From Acidovorax sp. CF316 (GTDB lineage Bacteria; Pseudomonadota; Gammaproteobacteria; Burkholderiales; Burkholderiaceae_C), in NCBI RefSeq assembly GCF_000276605.1, contig NZ_AKJX01000162.1, positions 1 through 64,000 on the forward strand: a stretch of DNA of 64,000 bases, read 5' to 3'. This document shows positions 27,271-36,360 of this stretch, one piece after another (the first letter of the stretch is position 1; the number at the start of each line of letters is the position of its first letter). Below the pieces are notes generated by a model. The model was not told the origin of the DNA. It worked only from the letters and a program-made list of their open reading frames with translations, and searched no databases. The position numbers were made by a program, and so were the translations under genes.

Positions 27271-27450
27271 TCAGCGGGCGTGGCTCAGGTACTCGCGTAC
27301 CTTGTCGGCCGAAGGGCCGACGGCGGCCACGGCCTCGCGCAACTGCGCCTCAGTCACGCCCAGGCTGTTGCTCCAGTCGCGCACTTCATAGTGCTCGCTG
27401 AGGTTGATAAAATGGCGGTCCTGTGCGGTCTTGTCCTTGTCGTCGCTCAT
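27271..27450 (-). CDS. DUF3606 small protein
   Basis: A 59-residue soluble protein of the DUF3606 family, with the core HYEVRDWSNSLGVTEAQLRE and the family-typical ending in a short helix. The function is unknown; homologues are common in soil proteobacteria near stress genes. The ATG at 27450 follows AAGGA. It is the first gene of the ku-ligD unit (13 nt before ku), and TGTCCTACA lies about 57 nt upstream on its strand (27507-27515), so the NHEJ genes probably share its stress-type promoter. Confidence 0.8.
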   Translation of the reverse strand: MSDDKDKTAQDRHFINLSEHYEVRDWSNSLGVTEAQLREAVAAVGPSADKVREYLSHAR

Positions 27451-27553
27451 GGTGTTTTCCTTTCCAGAAGGTGCTTTGGAAAGTAACACCCACCTAAGGG
27501 CAGCCTTGTAGGACAGCAGCCGCTCCGCCTCCCGGCCAAGCGCCCGAAAGGGA

Positions 27554-28006
27554 TCAGAAGATCGGCAGCCGGATGTTCAGGTGCGGCCCGGCCGTGAGGT
27601 CGAAGACATCGGCCTTCGCCAGGTCAGGGCTGTGGTGGAACTGCGCCTCGACGTACTCCGCCGTGAGCTGGCTGGCGATGGCCTCCAGCAGGGCGTGGGC
27701 CGTGTCCAGCCCACCGGCTGCGAAGCCGTTGCCCTCCAGCGTGTAGCTGTAGCGCCCATTGCGGTGGCTGACCAGGGCCAGCGCGATCAGATGCCCCTCG
27801 GTATCGCCCGCGTACACCCTACCCCCTGGGTAATAGAGGGTGTAGCAGCGCACTTTCTGCAGCTGGTCCTGACCGGGCGCGTGGGAGATGGCAACCTCCG
27901 GGGATGGCGGGTTGAAAAGTACGTTGGCTGCGCAGGCAACCGACTTGGCAAATTTTGCGGCGTGAACCGTCTCTGCGCAAGGGCCGGTGCCCACCGCGCA
28001 GCGCAA
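27554..28006 (-). CDS. Hypothetical protein
   Basis: The frame encodes up to 150 residues. The C-terminal two thirds look like a real soluble domain: VRCYTLYYPGGRVYAGD, then LIALALVSHRNGRYSYTLEG, and TAHALLEAIASQLTAEYVEA. The N-terminal 45 residues are Cys/Ala-rich and less convincing, so the true start may be an internal non-ATG codon. No family is recognised. It is divergent from the kai operon, and its far end is near the TGTCCTACA element used there. Confidence 0.5.
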   Translation of the reverse strand: MRCAVGTGPCAETVHAAKFAKSVACAANVLFNPPSPEVAISHAPGQDQLQKVRCYTLYYPGGRVYAGDTEGHLIALALVSHRNGRYSYTLEGNGFAAGGLDTAHALLEAIASQLTAEYVEAQFHHSPDLAKADVFDLTAGPHLNIRLPIF

Positions 28007-28014
28007 TCCGGTCG

Positions 28015-28047
28015 TGTCCTACAGTGAGGCGGTCAGGGATTTCCTAC
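28015..28047 (+). promoter_or_regulatory. Stress-type promoter element upstream of kaiC
   Basis: TGTCCTACA (28015-28023) is followed by GTGAGGC (28024-28030) and a second box CCTAC (28043-28047). The two TAC boxes are 20 nt apart and lie about 70 nt before the kaiC ATG. Closely similar pairs precede katE and the hemerythrin gene. The second box resembles the sigmaS-type -10 (KCTAYRC). Recognition by a particular sigma factor is inference. Confidence 0.5.
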
Positions 28048-28116
28048 GATGCTTACGTCCGGTCACGGCCGGAGCATCGCCAGCCCTTCATTCCATCTCC
28101 ACCTGATCGCGCACCG

Positions 28117-29874
28117 ATGGCCGCCACCCGTACAAAGCAGAAAGCCCCGCCCACAACGCCCGCCGGCATTGCCAAGTCGCCCACCGGCATCTCCGGCCTC
28201 GATGAAATCACCGAAGGCGGCCTGCCCGCCGGGCGCCCCACCCTGGTGTGCGGCGCAGCGGGCTGTGGCAAGACCATGCTGGCCGCGGAATTCCTGGTCC
28301 GAGGGGCTACCGAATACGACGAGCCCGGCGTGTTCATGATGTTCGAGGAGTCGGCCGACGAACTGGCCGAGAACATGCGTTCTCTGGGCTTCGACCTCGA
28401 AAAGCTGCAGCGGCAGAAGAAACTGGCACTGGACTTCGTGCGCGTGGAGCGCAGCGAGATCGAGGAGACCGGCGAGTACGACCTCGAAGGCCTGTTCATC
28501 CGCCTGGGCTATGCCATCGATTCGATCGGTGCCAAGCGCGTGGTGCTCGACACCGTGGAGGCCCTGTTCGCGGGCGTGCCCAACCATGCCATCCTGCGCA
28601 GCGAGCTGCGCCGGCTGTTCCGCTGGCTCAAGGACAAGGGGGTCACGGCCATCATCACCGCCGAGCGCGGCGACAGCGCCTTCACCCGCTATGGACTGGA
28701 GGAGTATGTAGCCGACTGTGTGATCCTGCTGGACCACCGCATCGCAGAACAGGTCTCCACCCGACGCCTGCGTGTGGTGAAGTACCGCGGCTCGGCCCAT
28801 GGCACCAACGAGTACCCCTTCCTGATCGGCCGCACCGGCCTGTCGGTGCTGCCCATCACCTCGCTGGCGCTCAACCACCAGGCCTCGCGCGAGCGCGTCT
28901 CCACCGGCATCGCCGGCCTGGACGACATGCTGGGTGGCCGAGGGGTATATCGGGGCAGCAGCCTGCTGGTCTCGGGCGCGCCCGGCACGGGCAAGAGCAG
29001 CATTGCTGCCAGCTTCGCGAATGCCGCCTGCGCACGTGGCGAAAAAGCCGTGCTGTTCGCCTACGAGGAATCCGAGAGCCAGTTGCTGCGGAACATGGAG
29101 TCCATCGGACTGAACCTGCGCCGTTGGGTAGACAAGGGCCTGCTCAGGATTGAATCCACGCGCCCCACCCTTCAGGGCCTGGAGCAGCACCTGGTGCACA
29201 TGTACGACCTGGTGCGCGAATTCGCGCCCAGCGTGGTTGTCGTGGACCCCATCAGCAACCTGACCTCGCAGGGCGATGACGCCGGGCTCAAGATCACGCT
29301 GATGCGGCTCATCGACTTCCTCAAGACCCAGGGCACCACGGCGCTGTTCACCAGCCTGACGGCCGATGCGGCCAACACCCCCCTGGCCACCTCGGAGGTC
29401 GGCGTGTCCTCGCTGATGGACAGCTGGCTGCTGCTGGCCAACGTGGCCGTCAACGGCGAGCGCACGCGCACGCTGCAGGTGCTCAAGTCGCGCGGCATGC
29501 CGCACTCCAACCAGGTGCGCGAGTTCGTCTTTTCCGACACGGGCGTGGACCTGGTGGACGTGTACCTCTTTGGCGACCAGGTGCTCACCGGCACGGCACG
29601 CATCGCCCACGAGGCGCAGCTGCTGGCCACCAACGACCTGCGCGGGCGCGACCACGCGCGCCGCCTTCGCGACCTGGCCAACCGCCGCAAGACACTGGAT
29701 GCGCAGATCGCGGCCCTGAATGCGCAAGCCCTGGAGCGCGCCGGCGAGGTGGAGTTCGAGATCGAGCGCGAGCAGCTGGAAGCCCAGGGCGTGCAGGATC
29801 GCGCGCGCAGCATCGCGGCCAGGCGCGGCACCAGCGGCAGCGCCGCCAGCAAACCCGCCGCACGCAAAGGCTGA
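28117..29874 (+). CDS. kaiC: KaiC-family clock/signalling ATPase with conserved phosphosites
   Basis: A 585-residue tandem RecA-like ATPase. CI has P-loop GAAGCGKT (46-53) and the catalytic Glu pair EE at 77-78. CII has GAPGTGKSS (287-295) and EE at 317-318. The CII segment [10 protein letters not shown] aligns with the cyanobacterial HISTITDT loop and puts Ser at both autophosphorylation positions (431, 432). About 65 extra C-terminal residues are charged and probably coiled coil ([20 protein letters not shown]). The ATG at 28117 gives the normal KaiC start. It is followed 5 nt later by kaiB; no kaiA is present. In other proteobacteria KaiC-KaiB pairs relate to stress fitness. Confidence 0.92.
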   Translation: MAATRTKQKAPPTTPAGIAKSPTGISGLDEITEGGLPAGRPTLVCGAAGCGKTMLAAEFLVRGATEYDEPGVFMMFEESADELAENMRSLGFDLEKLQRQKKLALDFVRVERSEIEETGEYDLEGLFIRLGYAIDSIGAKRVVLDTVEALFAGVPNHAILRSELRRLFRWLKDKGVTAIITAERGDSAFTRYGLEEYVADCVILLDHRIAEQVSTRRLRVVKYRGSAHGTNEYPFLIGRTGLSVLPITSLALNHQASRERVSTGIAGLDDMLGGRGVYRGSSLLVSGAPGTGKSSIAASFANAACARGEKAVLFAYEESESQLLRNMESIGLNLRRWVDKGLLRIESTRPTLQGLEQHLVHMYDLVREFAPSVVVVDPISNLTSQGDDAGLKITLMRLIDFLKTQGTTALFTSLTADAANTPLATSEVGVSSLMDSWLLLANVAVNGERTRTLQVLKSRGMPHSNQVREFVFSDTGVDLVDVYLFGDQVLTGTARIAHEAQLLATNDLRGRDHARRLRDLANRRKTLDAQIAALNAQALERAGEVEFEIEREQLEAQGVQDRARSIAARRGTSGSAASKPAARKG

Positions 29875-29879
29875 CTTCC

Positions 29880-30206
29880 ATGGCAACAATCACCCCCCTG
29901 CGCGAAAAGGCATCCGCCACGTCCGCCAAGCCCGAATGGCAGCTCAGGCTGTACGTGGCCGGCTCCACGCCCCGCTCCGCCGCCGCGCTGGAGAACCTCA
30001 AGCGCCTGTGCGAGACGCACCTGGCGGGCCGCTACAGCATCGAGGTAGTGGATCTGCTGGTCAACCCGCAGCTGGCGGCCGGCGACCAGATCCTGGCCGT
30101 GCCGACGCTGGTGCGCAAGTTCCCCGAGCCGATCCGCAAGATCATCGGCGACCTTTCGAACGAGGAGCGCGTGCTCGTCGGGCTGGATGTGAAGCCCCTC
30201 GTCTGA
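29880..30206 (+). CDS. kaiB: KaiB-like protein, canonical type
   Basis: A 108-residue KaiB homologue. It keeps the cyanobacterial core nearly intact: [20 protein letters not shown], then [20 protein letters not shown], and [20 protein letters not shown]. In cyanobacteria KaiB switches fold and binds the KaiC CI ring. Retention of this whole segment suggests that it binds the KaiC encoded 5 nt upstream. The N-terminal 20 residues are an extension relative to Synechococcus KaiB. A second, more divergent copy follows 5 nt downstream. Confidence 0.9.
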   Translation: MATITPLREKASATSAKPEWQLRLYVAGSTPRSAAALENLKRLCETHLAGRYSIEVVDLLVNPQLAAGDQILAVPTLVRKFPEPIRKIIGDLSNEERVLVGLDVKPLV

Positions 30207-30211
30207 ACCCC

Positions 30212-30547
30212 ATGACCGAAACCCGCCATGTTGCGCACCGCGATCAGCCAGCCGAGGTTTCGCCCCTCAACGACTATCGGCTGTATGTGAGCATGGCCTC
30301 GCCCATATCATTGCGTGCCATCGCCAACGCGCGCCGTATCCTGCAGGAGGCCTATCCCGGCGCGCACCAACTCACAGTGTTGAACATCGCCGAGAACGTG
30401 GATGCGGCGCGGGCCGACCAGATCATCGTGTCGCCCACCCTGCTGCGCCTGGCGCCGCTGCCGCAGCGCCGCTTTATCGGTGACCTGTCGGACCTGGGCC
30501 GCTTGCGCAAGGCCTTCGGCCTGCTGCCATCGCCGGGGGCCGCATGA
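30212..30547 (+). CDS. Second, divergent KaiB-domain protein
   Basis: A 111-residue KaiB/thioredoxin-fold protein. It shows the same order of elements (DYRLYVSMASPISLRAIANA, then TVLNIAENVDAARADQIIVS, PTLLRLAPLPQRRFIGDLSD), but the VDLLxNPQLA segment is replaced, so interaction with KaiC may differ. The N-terminus adds about 20 polar residues. It resembles the KaiB-like domain at the N-terminus of SasA-type kinases. Its stop overlaps the ATG of the hybrid kinase (ATGA at 30544-30547), which suggests it may be the detached input module of that kinase. That is inference. Confidence 0.8.
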   Translation: MTETRHVAHRDQPAEVSPLNDYRLYVSMASPISLRAIANARRILQEAYPGAHQLTVLNIAENVDAARADQIIVSPTLLRLAPLPQRRFIGDLSDLGRLRKAFGLLPSPGAA

Positions 30548-32844
30548 CGGCGGACGCATTCGAACCGAGCCTGGGCAGCGAGGGCGACCTCACCGCCGAG
30601 AACGCCACCCTCCGGTTGCGGCTGCAGGAGCTGGAGGAAACGCTGCACGCCATCCACACCGGCGACGTCGATGCGCTTGTGGTGAACAACGCCATCTATA
30701 CCCTGGAGAGTGCGCACGCGGCCACTGACCAGTTGCGCCAGGACGTGCTGGGCCAGATGGAGGACGCCGTCTTCGCCTTCGACCAGGACGGGCTGGTGAT
30801 GTACGTCAACACCGCCGCGGAGCGGCTCTACGGCGTGCAGTCCTCCGACGTGCTGGGCCAGCCCCGGCAGTTCATCTTCACCGAGATGCCCGGCAGCGGC
30901 GGGGAGGACGCCGCTGTGAGCGCCCCCGGCGCCCCCCTGGCCACGTTGGGCACCGTGCACCGCGTGAACGATGGCCGGCTGATCGACGTCGAGGCCGTGG
31001 TCTCGCCCCTGCTCGGCCCGCTGGGCCGGCCCCTGGGCTCGCTGGCCGTGGTGCGCGACGTCACCCAGCGCCGGCGCGCCGAGCATTGGCGCAACCTGCT
31101 GGCGCGCCTGCCTGAGCGGCTGCGCGAGGTGGGCGAGCTGCCGGCCATCGCCGCCGAAGGCGCGCGCCTGCTGGGCGAAGCACTGCGCGTGGACCGGGCC
31201 TGCTACGGCAGCATCGACGCCACGGGCGAGCTGTGCACCATCGACCAGGACTGGAGCGGCCATGGCCTGGCCACGCTGGCTGGCACCTGGCGCGTGAAGG
31301 ACCTCGCCTCCTTCTCCGATGTGCTGCGGCGCGGTGACCCCCTGGTGGTGGCCGACACCGCAGCCGACCCCGCCCGCTACCCCCGGGGAACGCTAGATAC
31401 CCAGGGGGTGGGAGCCCTGCTGAGCGTGCCGCTGATCGAGCAGGGCCAGCTCGTGGCCATCCTCTTGCTGCACTACGGCGGCACGCGCCAGTGGACGCTG
31501 GAGGAAGTCGACTTCGTGCACGAGTTCGCCGAGCGCATCCGGTCGGTTTCCGAACGCGTGCGCAGTGCCAACGCCCTGGCACTCAGCGAAGCACGGCTGC
31601 GCGATGTGAACGAGAATCTCGAAGCCGCCGTGGCGGCGCGCACGGGCGAGCTGATGGCCGTGGAAGAGGCACTGCGCCAGTCACAGAAGATGGAAGCCGT
31701 GGGCCAGCTCACGGGCGGCATAGCCCACGACTTCAACAACCTGCTGGGCGCGGTGAGTGCCAGCCTGCAGGTGCTCAAGGTGCGCATGCGCCAGGGCAAG
31801 CTCGACCAGGCAGAGCGCTACATCGCCATGGGCCAGGACTCGGTCAAGCGCGCAGCGGCGCTGACCCAGCGCCTCCTGGCCTTTGCCCGGCGCCAGACAC
31901 TGGACCCCAAGGCCACCGACCTGAACCGCCTGGTGGCCGGGCTCGAAGAGCTGGTGCGCCGCTCGGTCGGGCCGGACGTGCAGGTCGAATGCACGGCGGC
32001 CGAGGGCCTGTGGACCACCCGCGTGGACCCCTCGCAACTTGAGAACTCGCTGCTCAACCTGTGCATCAACGCGCGCGACGCCATGCTGCCCGGCGGCGGG
32101 CGCCTGGCCATCGCCACTACCAACATCGCGGCCACGGACGGTATGGTGCGCAGTCAGGGCCTGCCGGTGGCCGACTATGTGTGCCTGTCCGTCACCGACA
32201 CCGGCTCGGGCATGCCGGCCGAGCTCATCGAGCAGATCTTCGACCCCTTCTTCACCACCAAGCCCACGGGCCAGGGCACGGGCCTGGGCCTGTCGATGGT
32301 GTATGGCTTCGTGCGCCAGTCGGGTGGCCACGTGCGCGTGCAATCCGAGGTGGGCGTGGGCACCACCATGCGCCTGTACCTGCCACGCCACGACGGCCAG
32401 GTGCTGGAAGACGCGGCGGAAAGCCCCGCCGACAGCGTGCAGCAGGGCGATGGCGAAACCATCCTGGTGGTGGAGGACGAAAGCACCATCCGCACCCTGA
32501 CGGTGGAGGTGCTCAAGGACGCCGGCTACGTGGTGGTAGAGGCCCACGACGGCCCCAGCGCCCTGCGCACCCTGGCCTCCATGCGCCGCGTGGACCTGCT
32601 ACTCACCGACGTGGGCCTGCCCGGCGGGCTCAACGGCCGCCAGGTGGCGGACGCGGCACGGCAGGACCGGCCGCAGCTCAAGGTTCTGTTCATCACCGGC
32701 TTTGCCCAGAACGCTGCCGTGGGCAACGGCCTGCTCGATGCGGGCATGGAAGTCATGACCAAGCCTTTTGAGCTCACGGCCCTGGCCAGGAAGGTGCGCG
32801 ACATGATGGATGGCCAGACCGACCGTACCCGGGCCGCACGCTGA
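30544..32844 (+). CDS. PAS-GAF hybrid histidine kinase, last gene of the kai operon
   Basis: A 766-residue cytoplasmic kinase with no membrane segment. A short N-terminal coiled coil (TAENATLRLRLQELEETLHA) leads into PAS (about 65-175), GAF (about 190-340), then HisKA with VGQLTGGIAHDFNNLLGAVS and HATPase with LLNLCINARDAML and GQGTGLGLSMVYG. A C-terminal receiver (about 640-755) has LVVEDEST and Asp in LLLTDVGLPGG. It is translationally coupled to the second KaiB gene, making it the likely output or input kinase of this KaiC system, a role played by SasA or CikA in cyanobacteria. Confidence 0.9.
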   Translation: MTADAFEPSLGSEGDLTAENATLRLRLQELEETLHAIHTGDVDALVVNNAIYTLESAHAATDQLRQDVLGQMEDAVFAFDQDGLVMYVNTAAERLYGVQSSDVLGQPRQFIFTEMPGSGGEDAAVSAPGAPLATLGTVHRVNDGRLIDVEAVVSPLLGPLGRPLGSLAVVRDVTQRRRAEHWRNLLARLPERLREVGELPAIAAEGARLLGEALRVDRACYGSIDATGELCTIDQDWSGHGLATLAGTWRVKDLASFSDVLRRGDPLVVADTAADPARYPRGTLDTQGVGALLSVPLIEQGQLVAILLLHYGGTRQWTLEEVDFVHEFAERIRSVSERVRSANALALSEARLRDVNENLEAAVAARTGELMAVEEALRQSQKMEAVGQLTGGIAHDFNNLLGAVSASLQVLKVRMRQGKLDQAERYIAMGQDSVKRAAALTQRLLAFARRQTLDPKATDLNRLVAGLEELVRRSVGPDVQVECTAAEGLWTTRVDPSQLENSLLNLCINARDAMLPGGGRLAIATTNIAATDGMVRSQGLPVADYVCLSVTDTGSGMPAELIEQIFDPFFTTKPTGQGTGLGLSMVYGFVRQSGGHVRVQSEVGVGTTMRLYLPRHDGQVLEDAAESPADSVQQGDGETILVVEDESTIRTLTVEVLKDAGYVVVEAHDGPSALRTLASMRRVDLLLTDVGLPGGLNGRQVADAARQDRPQLKVLFITGFAQNAAVGNGLLDAGMEVMTKPFELTALARKVRDMMDGQTDRTRAAR

Positions 32845-32898
32845 CCCTGGCCCGTACCTGGCGGTGGTGCTGCCAGTACCGGCTGGGTTGGAAGAAGG

Positions 32899-33327
32899 TT
32901 AGGTCAGGAACGTCGCATCGTTGGCAATGGCGTTGCAGTAACCGTCGCCCCCCATCCGGAAATACAGGGGCGAGGCATGGACGATGGCCAGGAAGGCCCC
33001 GAACAGATGCGCCGGCAGCGTGAGCGTGCCGATCGCCTCGCGAGATGCAATGCTGAAGCTGGGCGCCGGCAGATCGGGTGCCAGAGAAAAGCCGATCAGC
33101 AAGGTGGTATGGGTCTGCCCCGCCTTATTGCCCGTCAGCTCGATGGAGCCGACACAACGCTCCACCGTGTAGACCCCGTTGGAGCAGGCTTCATGGCCTG
33201 CGTGCGCGGCCACGCGAAACGCCCTGGCCTTGATAATGCCGCCCACTTGCCAGTCGGTCGAGAGATCGACCGGCGCGAAGGGATGGGTTTTTCCTCGGGG
33301 TCGGGAATGGGGAAGAAATTCTTGCAT
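32899..33327 (-). CDS. Hypothetical protein
   Basis: A frame of 142 residues from the ATG at 33327 (open further upstream to 33474). The product looks like a folded soluble protein: DWQVGGIIKARAFRVAAH, SNGVYTVERCVGSIELTG, HTTLLIGFSLAPDLPAPSFS, and PLYFRMGGDGYCNAIA. No family, signal peptide or catalytic motif is recognised. The start has only a weak ribosome site. Base composition is somewhat less GC-biased than its neighbours. It lies between the kai operon, to which it is convergent, and katE on the same strand. Confidence 0.5.
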   Translation of the reverse strand: MQEFLPHSRPRGKTHPFAPVDLSTDWQVGGIIKARAFRVAAHAGHEACSNGVYTVERCVGSIELTGNKAGQTHTTLLIGFSLAPDLPAPSFSIASREAIGTLTLPAHLFGAFLAIVHASPLYFRMGGDGYCNAIANDATFLT

Positions 33328-33470
33328 GGTGAACAACAGGGCATGCAGGCATACCGCTAATTTGGGTTGACGCATCCGGCCATGCCGGTACGCGCGGATT
33401 TCTTCCAGTGCCTTGTGGCCACACCGGGCCGCAAAGCTGCGAACGAATGGCCTGCGGGTTGGGCCTGGCC

Positions 33471-35879
33471 TCACACAGCAGGAGGATCGGTCTCCCGCTC
33501 AGGATGGCGATGGCGGGCAATGCCCTGGATGAAGGCCCCGAAGTCCGCTGGCGTGGAACCCAGGAACAGCCCGGGATCGGGATCTCCCGAAGGCAGCGTC
33601 GACGGGATCTGGGCCTTGAGCATCAAGGCCGAGGACGCGGGCATGACCAGGATGGTCTTGCAATGCCGGTGCTGGTCCTTGAGGAACTCCATCGTGTGGC
33701 CGTCGGTCGCCAGCATCCGCACACCCTCTTCCCCATCGGGCAGCGCCAGCGCATCGAACAGGAAGCCCGGTTCGTTCTCCAGCGATGCATCCGCGTCGAT
33801 GGCTACCTGGTCGGCCGTCTTCACCGGACCAATGCGGGGCGCCACGAAGCGCGGCACGGCGCCCTGCGCAAACAGGGCCGCGTGCAGTTCCACGGCGCTC
33901 TGACCGACGATGCCATCGGCCACCAGGATGGCAATCTTTCGCCCCTGGATGCTGCCGTCGCCAGGGCGTGCAAGCAGTGACAGTGCGGGCGAAGCTGCCA
34001 CCTCGGGCTTGGGCGGCTTGGCCAGGGCCCGGGGCATGGCGTCCGGCAAGGCCGCCATGCCGATGCCGGTGGCGACCTGCCGGGCCAGGTCATCCGACAC
34101 GTTGCGCAGCGAGGAGACCATGCGCTCACGGATCGCCGGCACCGTGACCTTGCTCAGCTCGAAGCGGAAGGCGGCGGCGATGTGGGCCTGCTCTACCGCG
34201 GTCTGGCTGTCGAAGAACAGGGTGGCCTGGGTGTAGTGGTCGGCAAACTTCTCGGGTTTGGCACGCACCTTGCCCTGGGCTTCCTTGGCCTCGATGCGGG
34301 CGGGCACGGAGACAAAACCCTGGGCTGCCCCGGCCTGGAACGGGCAACCACCCCCTAGCGAGTTCGGCTCGTACGCCACCTTGCCGCGATGGATGGCCTG
34401 GCGGTGCATGCCGTCGCGCTGGTTGTTGTGCACCGGGGCGATGGGCGAGTTGATGGGCAGCTCGTGGAAGTTGGGTCCGCCCAGTCGCGAGATCTGCGTG
34501 TCCACGTAGGAGTGGATGCGGCCCGCCAACAGGGGGTCGTTGGAGAAGTCGATGCCCGGCACCACGTGCGCAGTGCAGAAGGCCACCTGCTCGGTCTCTG
34601 CAAAGAAGTTGTCGGGGTTGCGGTTGAGCACCATGCGGCCGATGGGGCGGATGGGCACCAGCTCCTCGGGGATCAGCTTGGTGGCATCCAGGATGTCGAA
34701 GCTGAACGCGTCGCCCTGCTCTTCCGTGAACACCTGCACGCCGAGTTCGAACTCGGGGTAGGCGCCGCCCTCGATGCGCTCCCACAGGTCGCGGCGATGG
34801 TAATCCGGATCGGCGCCGGAAATCTTCACCGCCTCGTCCCACACCAGCGAATGGGTGCCGGCCTTGGGAGTCCAATGGAATTTGACGAACACCGACTCGC
34901 CCGCCGCATTCACGAAGCGGAAGCTGTGCACACCGAAGCCCTGCATGGTGGCATAGCTGCGTGGAATGCCGCGGTCGGACATCACCCACATCAGCATGTG
35001 GGTGGACTCGGGCATGAGCGAGACGAAATCCCAGAAGGTGTCGTGCGCGCTGGCGGCCTGCGGCATCTGGTGGTGCGGCTCGGGCTTGACGGCATGCACC
35101 AGGTCCGGAAATTTCATCGCATCCTGGATGAAGAACACGGGCATGTTGTTGCCCACCAGGTCCCAATTGCCTTCGTCGGTGTAGAACTTGACAGCAAAGC
35201 CGCGCACGTCGCGCGCCGTGTCCTTGGAGCCGCGTTCGCCCTGCACGGTGGAAAAGCGCACGAACACCGGGGTGACCTTGCCGGCCTCCTTGAACGGAGC
35301 GGCGCGCGTCAGGTCGGTCAGGGGTTCATAGCACTCGAAGAAGCCATGGGCACCGGAGCCCCGGGCGTGCACGATGCGTTCGGGAATACGCTCATGGTCG
35401 AAGTGCGTGATCTTCTCGCGCAGGATGAAGTCCTCGAGCAGCACCGGGCCGCGCTCGCCGTACTTGAGCGAGTTCTGGTTGTCGGCTATGGGCACGCCCT
35501 GGTTGGTGGTGAGCACCTGGCCGGCGGAATCGACACGCACGCGGTCCAGCGGCGCGATGGTGGCGTTCACGCCTTCTGGCGCCACCGTGCCGGTCTTGGC
35601 GCTGCTGTTTTCCTCGGAGACAGTGCTGCCCGATGGCAGGCGCGAAGCCGGCTCGGCAGTGGCGCCCTGCGCGGGGTTCACGCCGTTGGCAAAGCCGTGC
35701 TCGCCGGCCTTGTTGGGGTTGTAGGGCCTGGCGGCGACAAGCTCGTTGGTCTGTATCGCCCTGGCGGACAGCGCATCGACAGCGCCCGCCATGGCAGAGG
35801 GTGCACTGTCGGTATTTCTGGCGGGCGCAGCATCTGCGCTTTTCTTGCCGGCCTTGGCGCTCTTGGGGTCTTGGATCAT
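33471..35879 (-). CDS. katE: Large-subunit catalase, KatE/HPII type
   Basis: An 802-residue heme catalase that decomposes hydrogen peroxide in the cytoplasm. Catalytic His is in [14 protein letters not shown] and catalytic Asn in [14 protein letters not shown]; the proximal Tyr region follows near [13 protein letters not shown]. The C-terminal about 150 residues form the flavodoxin/glutamine-amidotransferase-like domain of HPII catalases ([20 protein letters not shown]). The N-terminal extension of about 80 residues is polar and low-complexity. A stress-type element lies 47 nt upstream of the ATG (35926-35957). It is transcribed alone. Confidence 0.95.
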   Translation of the reverse strand: MIQDPKSAKAGKKSADAAPARNTDSAPSAMAGAVDALSARAIQTNELVAARPYNPNKAGEHGFANGVNPAQGATAEPASRLPSGSTVSEENSSAKTGTVAPEGVNATIAPLDRVRVDSAGQVLTTNQGVPIADNQNSLKYGERGPVLLEDFILREKITHFDHERIPERIVHARGSGAHGFFECYEPLTDLTRAAPFKEAGKVTPVFVRFSTVQGERGSKDTARDVRGFAVKFYTDEGNWDLVGNNMPVFFIQDAMKFPDLVHAVKPEPHHQMPQAASAHDTFWDFVSLMPESTHMLMWVMSDRGIPRSYATMQGFGVHSFRFVNAAGESVFVKFHWTPKAGTHSLVWDEAVKISGADPDYHRRDLWERIEGGAYPEFELGVQVFTEEQGDAFSFDILDATKLIPEELVPIRPIGRMVLNRNPDNFFAETEQVAFCTAHVVPGIDFSNDPLLAGRIHSYVDTQISRLGGPNFHELPINSPIAPVHNNQRDGMHRQAIHRGKVAYEPNSLGGGCPFQAGAAQGFVSVPARIEAKEAQGKVRAKPEKFADHYTQATLFFDSQTAVEQAHIAAAFRFELSKVTVPAIRERMVSSLRNVSDDLARQVATGIGMAALPDAMPRALAKPPKPEVAASPALSLLARPGDGSIQGRKIAILVADGIVGQSAVELHAALFAQGAVPRFVAPRIGPVKTADQVAIDADASLENEPGFLFDALALPDGEEGVRMLATDGHTMEFLKDQHRHCKTILVMPASSALMLKAQIPSTLPSGDPDPGLFLGSTPADFGAFIQGIARHRHPERETDPPAV

Positions 35880-35925
35880 GGGGAACCTTGCTTCAGGTGA
35901 TGGGAAATTGGCGAGAAGCTTCAGG

Positions 35926-35957
35926 GTAGGCGCATGGCCTCACGAAGATGTAGGACA
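35926..35957 (-). promoter_or_regulatory. Stress-type promoter element upstream of katE
   Basis: On the minus strand TGTCCTACA (35957-35949) is followed by GTGAGGC (35943-35937) and CCTAC (35930-35926). The TAC boxes are separated by 19 nt and the downstream one lies 47 nt before the katE ATG. It is the best match to the kaiC element. The second box followed by CC resembles a sigmaS-type -10. Confidence 0.5.
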
Positions 35958-36099
35958 CACGCTGCAGTTGGCCTGACCGCATGGCTGCATGCACACCGCT
36001 GGCGGGCTGTCGACCATGTGCAGCATGGCTTACCGACGATTGCGGGGCGCCGGACTGCGACGACAGACGAGCGCCTGTCCTACGACGGCAATGGGCAGC

Positions 36100-36345
36100 T
36101 CAACTGTCTGAAGCGTCGTCCGTCTTGAACAGGCCGCGGATGTTCATGGCCGCCAGGCAGACTTGCAGTGCGATCAATGCAATCGCATGGGAGTGCACGC
36201 CCCAGGCCACCCACAGCAGGTTGCTGCCCAGAAACACCCAGAATCCTGCGTTGCGGCGCCGGGACTCCTTGGAGCCCACCAGCCACGCAGCCAGCACCGA
36301 GGCGGCGAAGGCCGGCCACTGTATCCAGTCAAGCCAGTCGTTCAT
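36100..36345 (-). CDS. Small three-helix membrane protein
   Basis: An 81-residue inner-membrane protein with three hydrophobic helices (WPAFAASVLAAWLVG, WVFLGSNLLWVAWGV, IALIALQVCLAAMNI) separated by a basic loop KESRRRNAG. The pattern, with Trp before an aromatic-rich second helix, resembles small YgjV/half-SWEET-like proteins, but no function is established. It lies 15 nt downstream of the glycosyltransferase gene on the same strand and is probably co-transcribed with it. Confidence 0.7.
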   Translation of the reverse strand: MNDWLDWIQWPAFAASVLAAWLVGSKESRRRNAGFWVFLGSNLLWVAWGVHSHAIALIALQVCLAAMNIRGLFKTDDASDS

Positions 36346-36360
36346 GGGGCAGGTCTTTCG

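Noticed and set aside
28063-29889. 608-residue open frame on the minus strand
   Set aside because: Antisense to kaiC; the kaiC frame has both P-loops and all key residues.
36075-36082. GTCCTACG copy near the end of the small membrane-protein gene
   Set aside because: Orientation points away from any nearby start codon, so I did not count it as a member of the stress-type promoter set.
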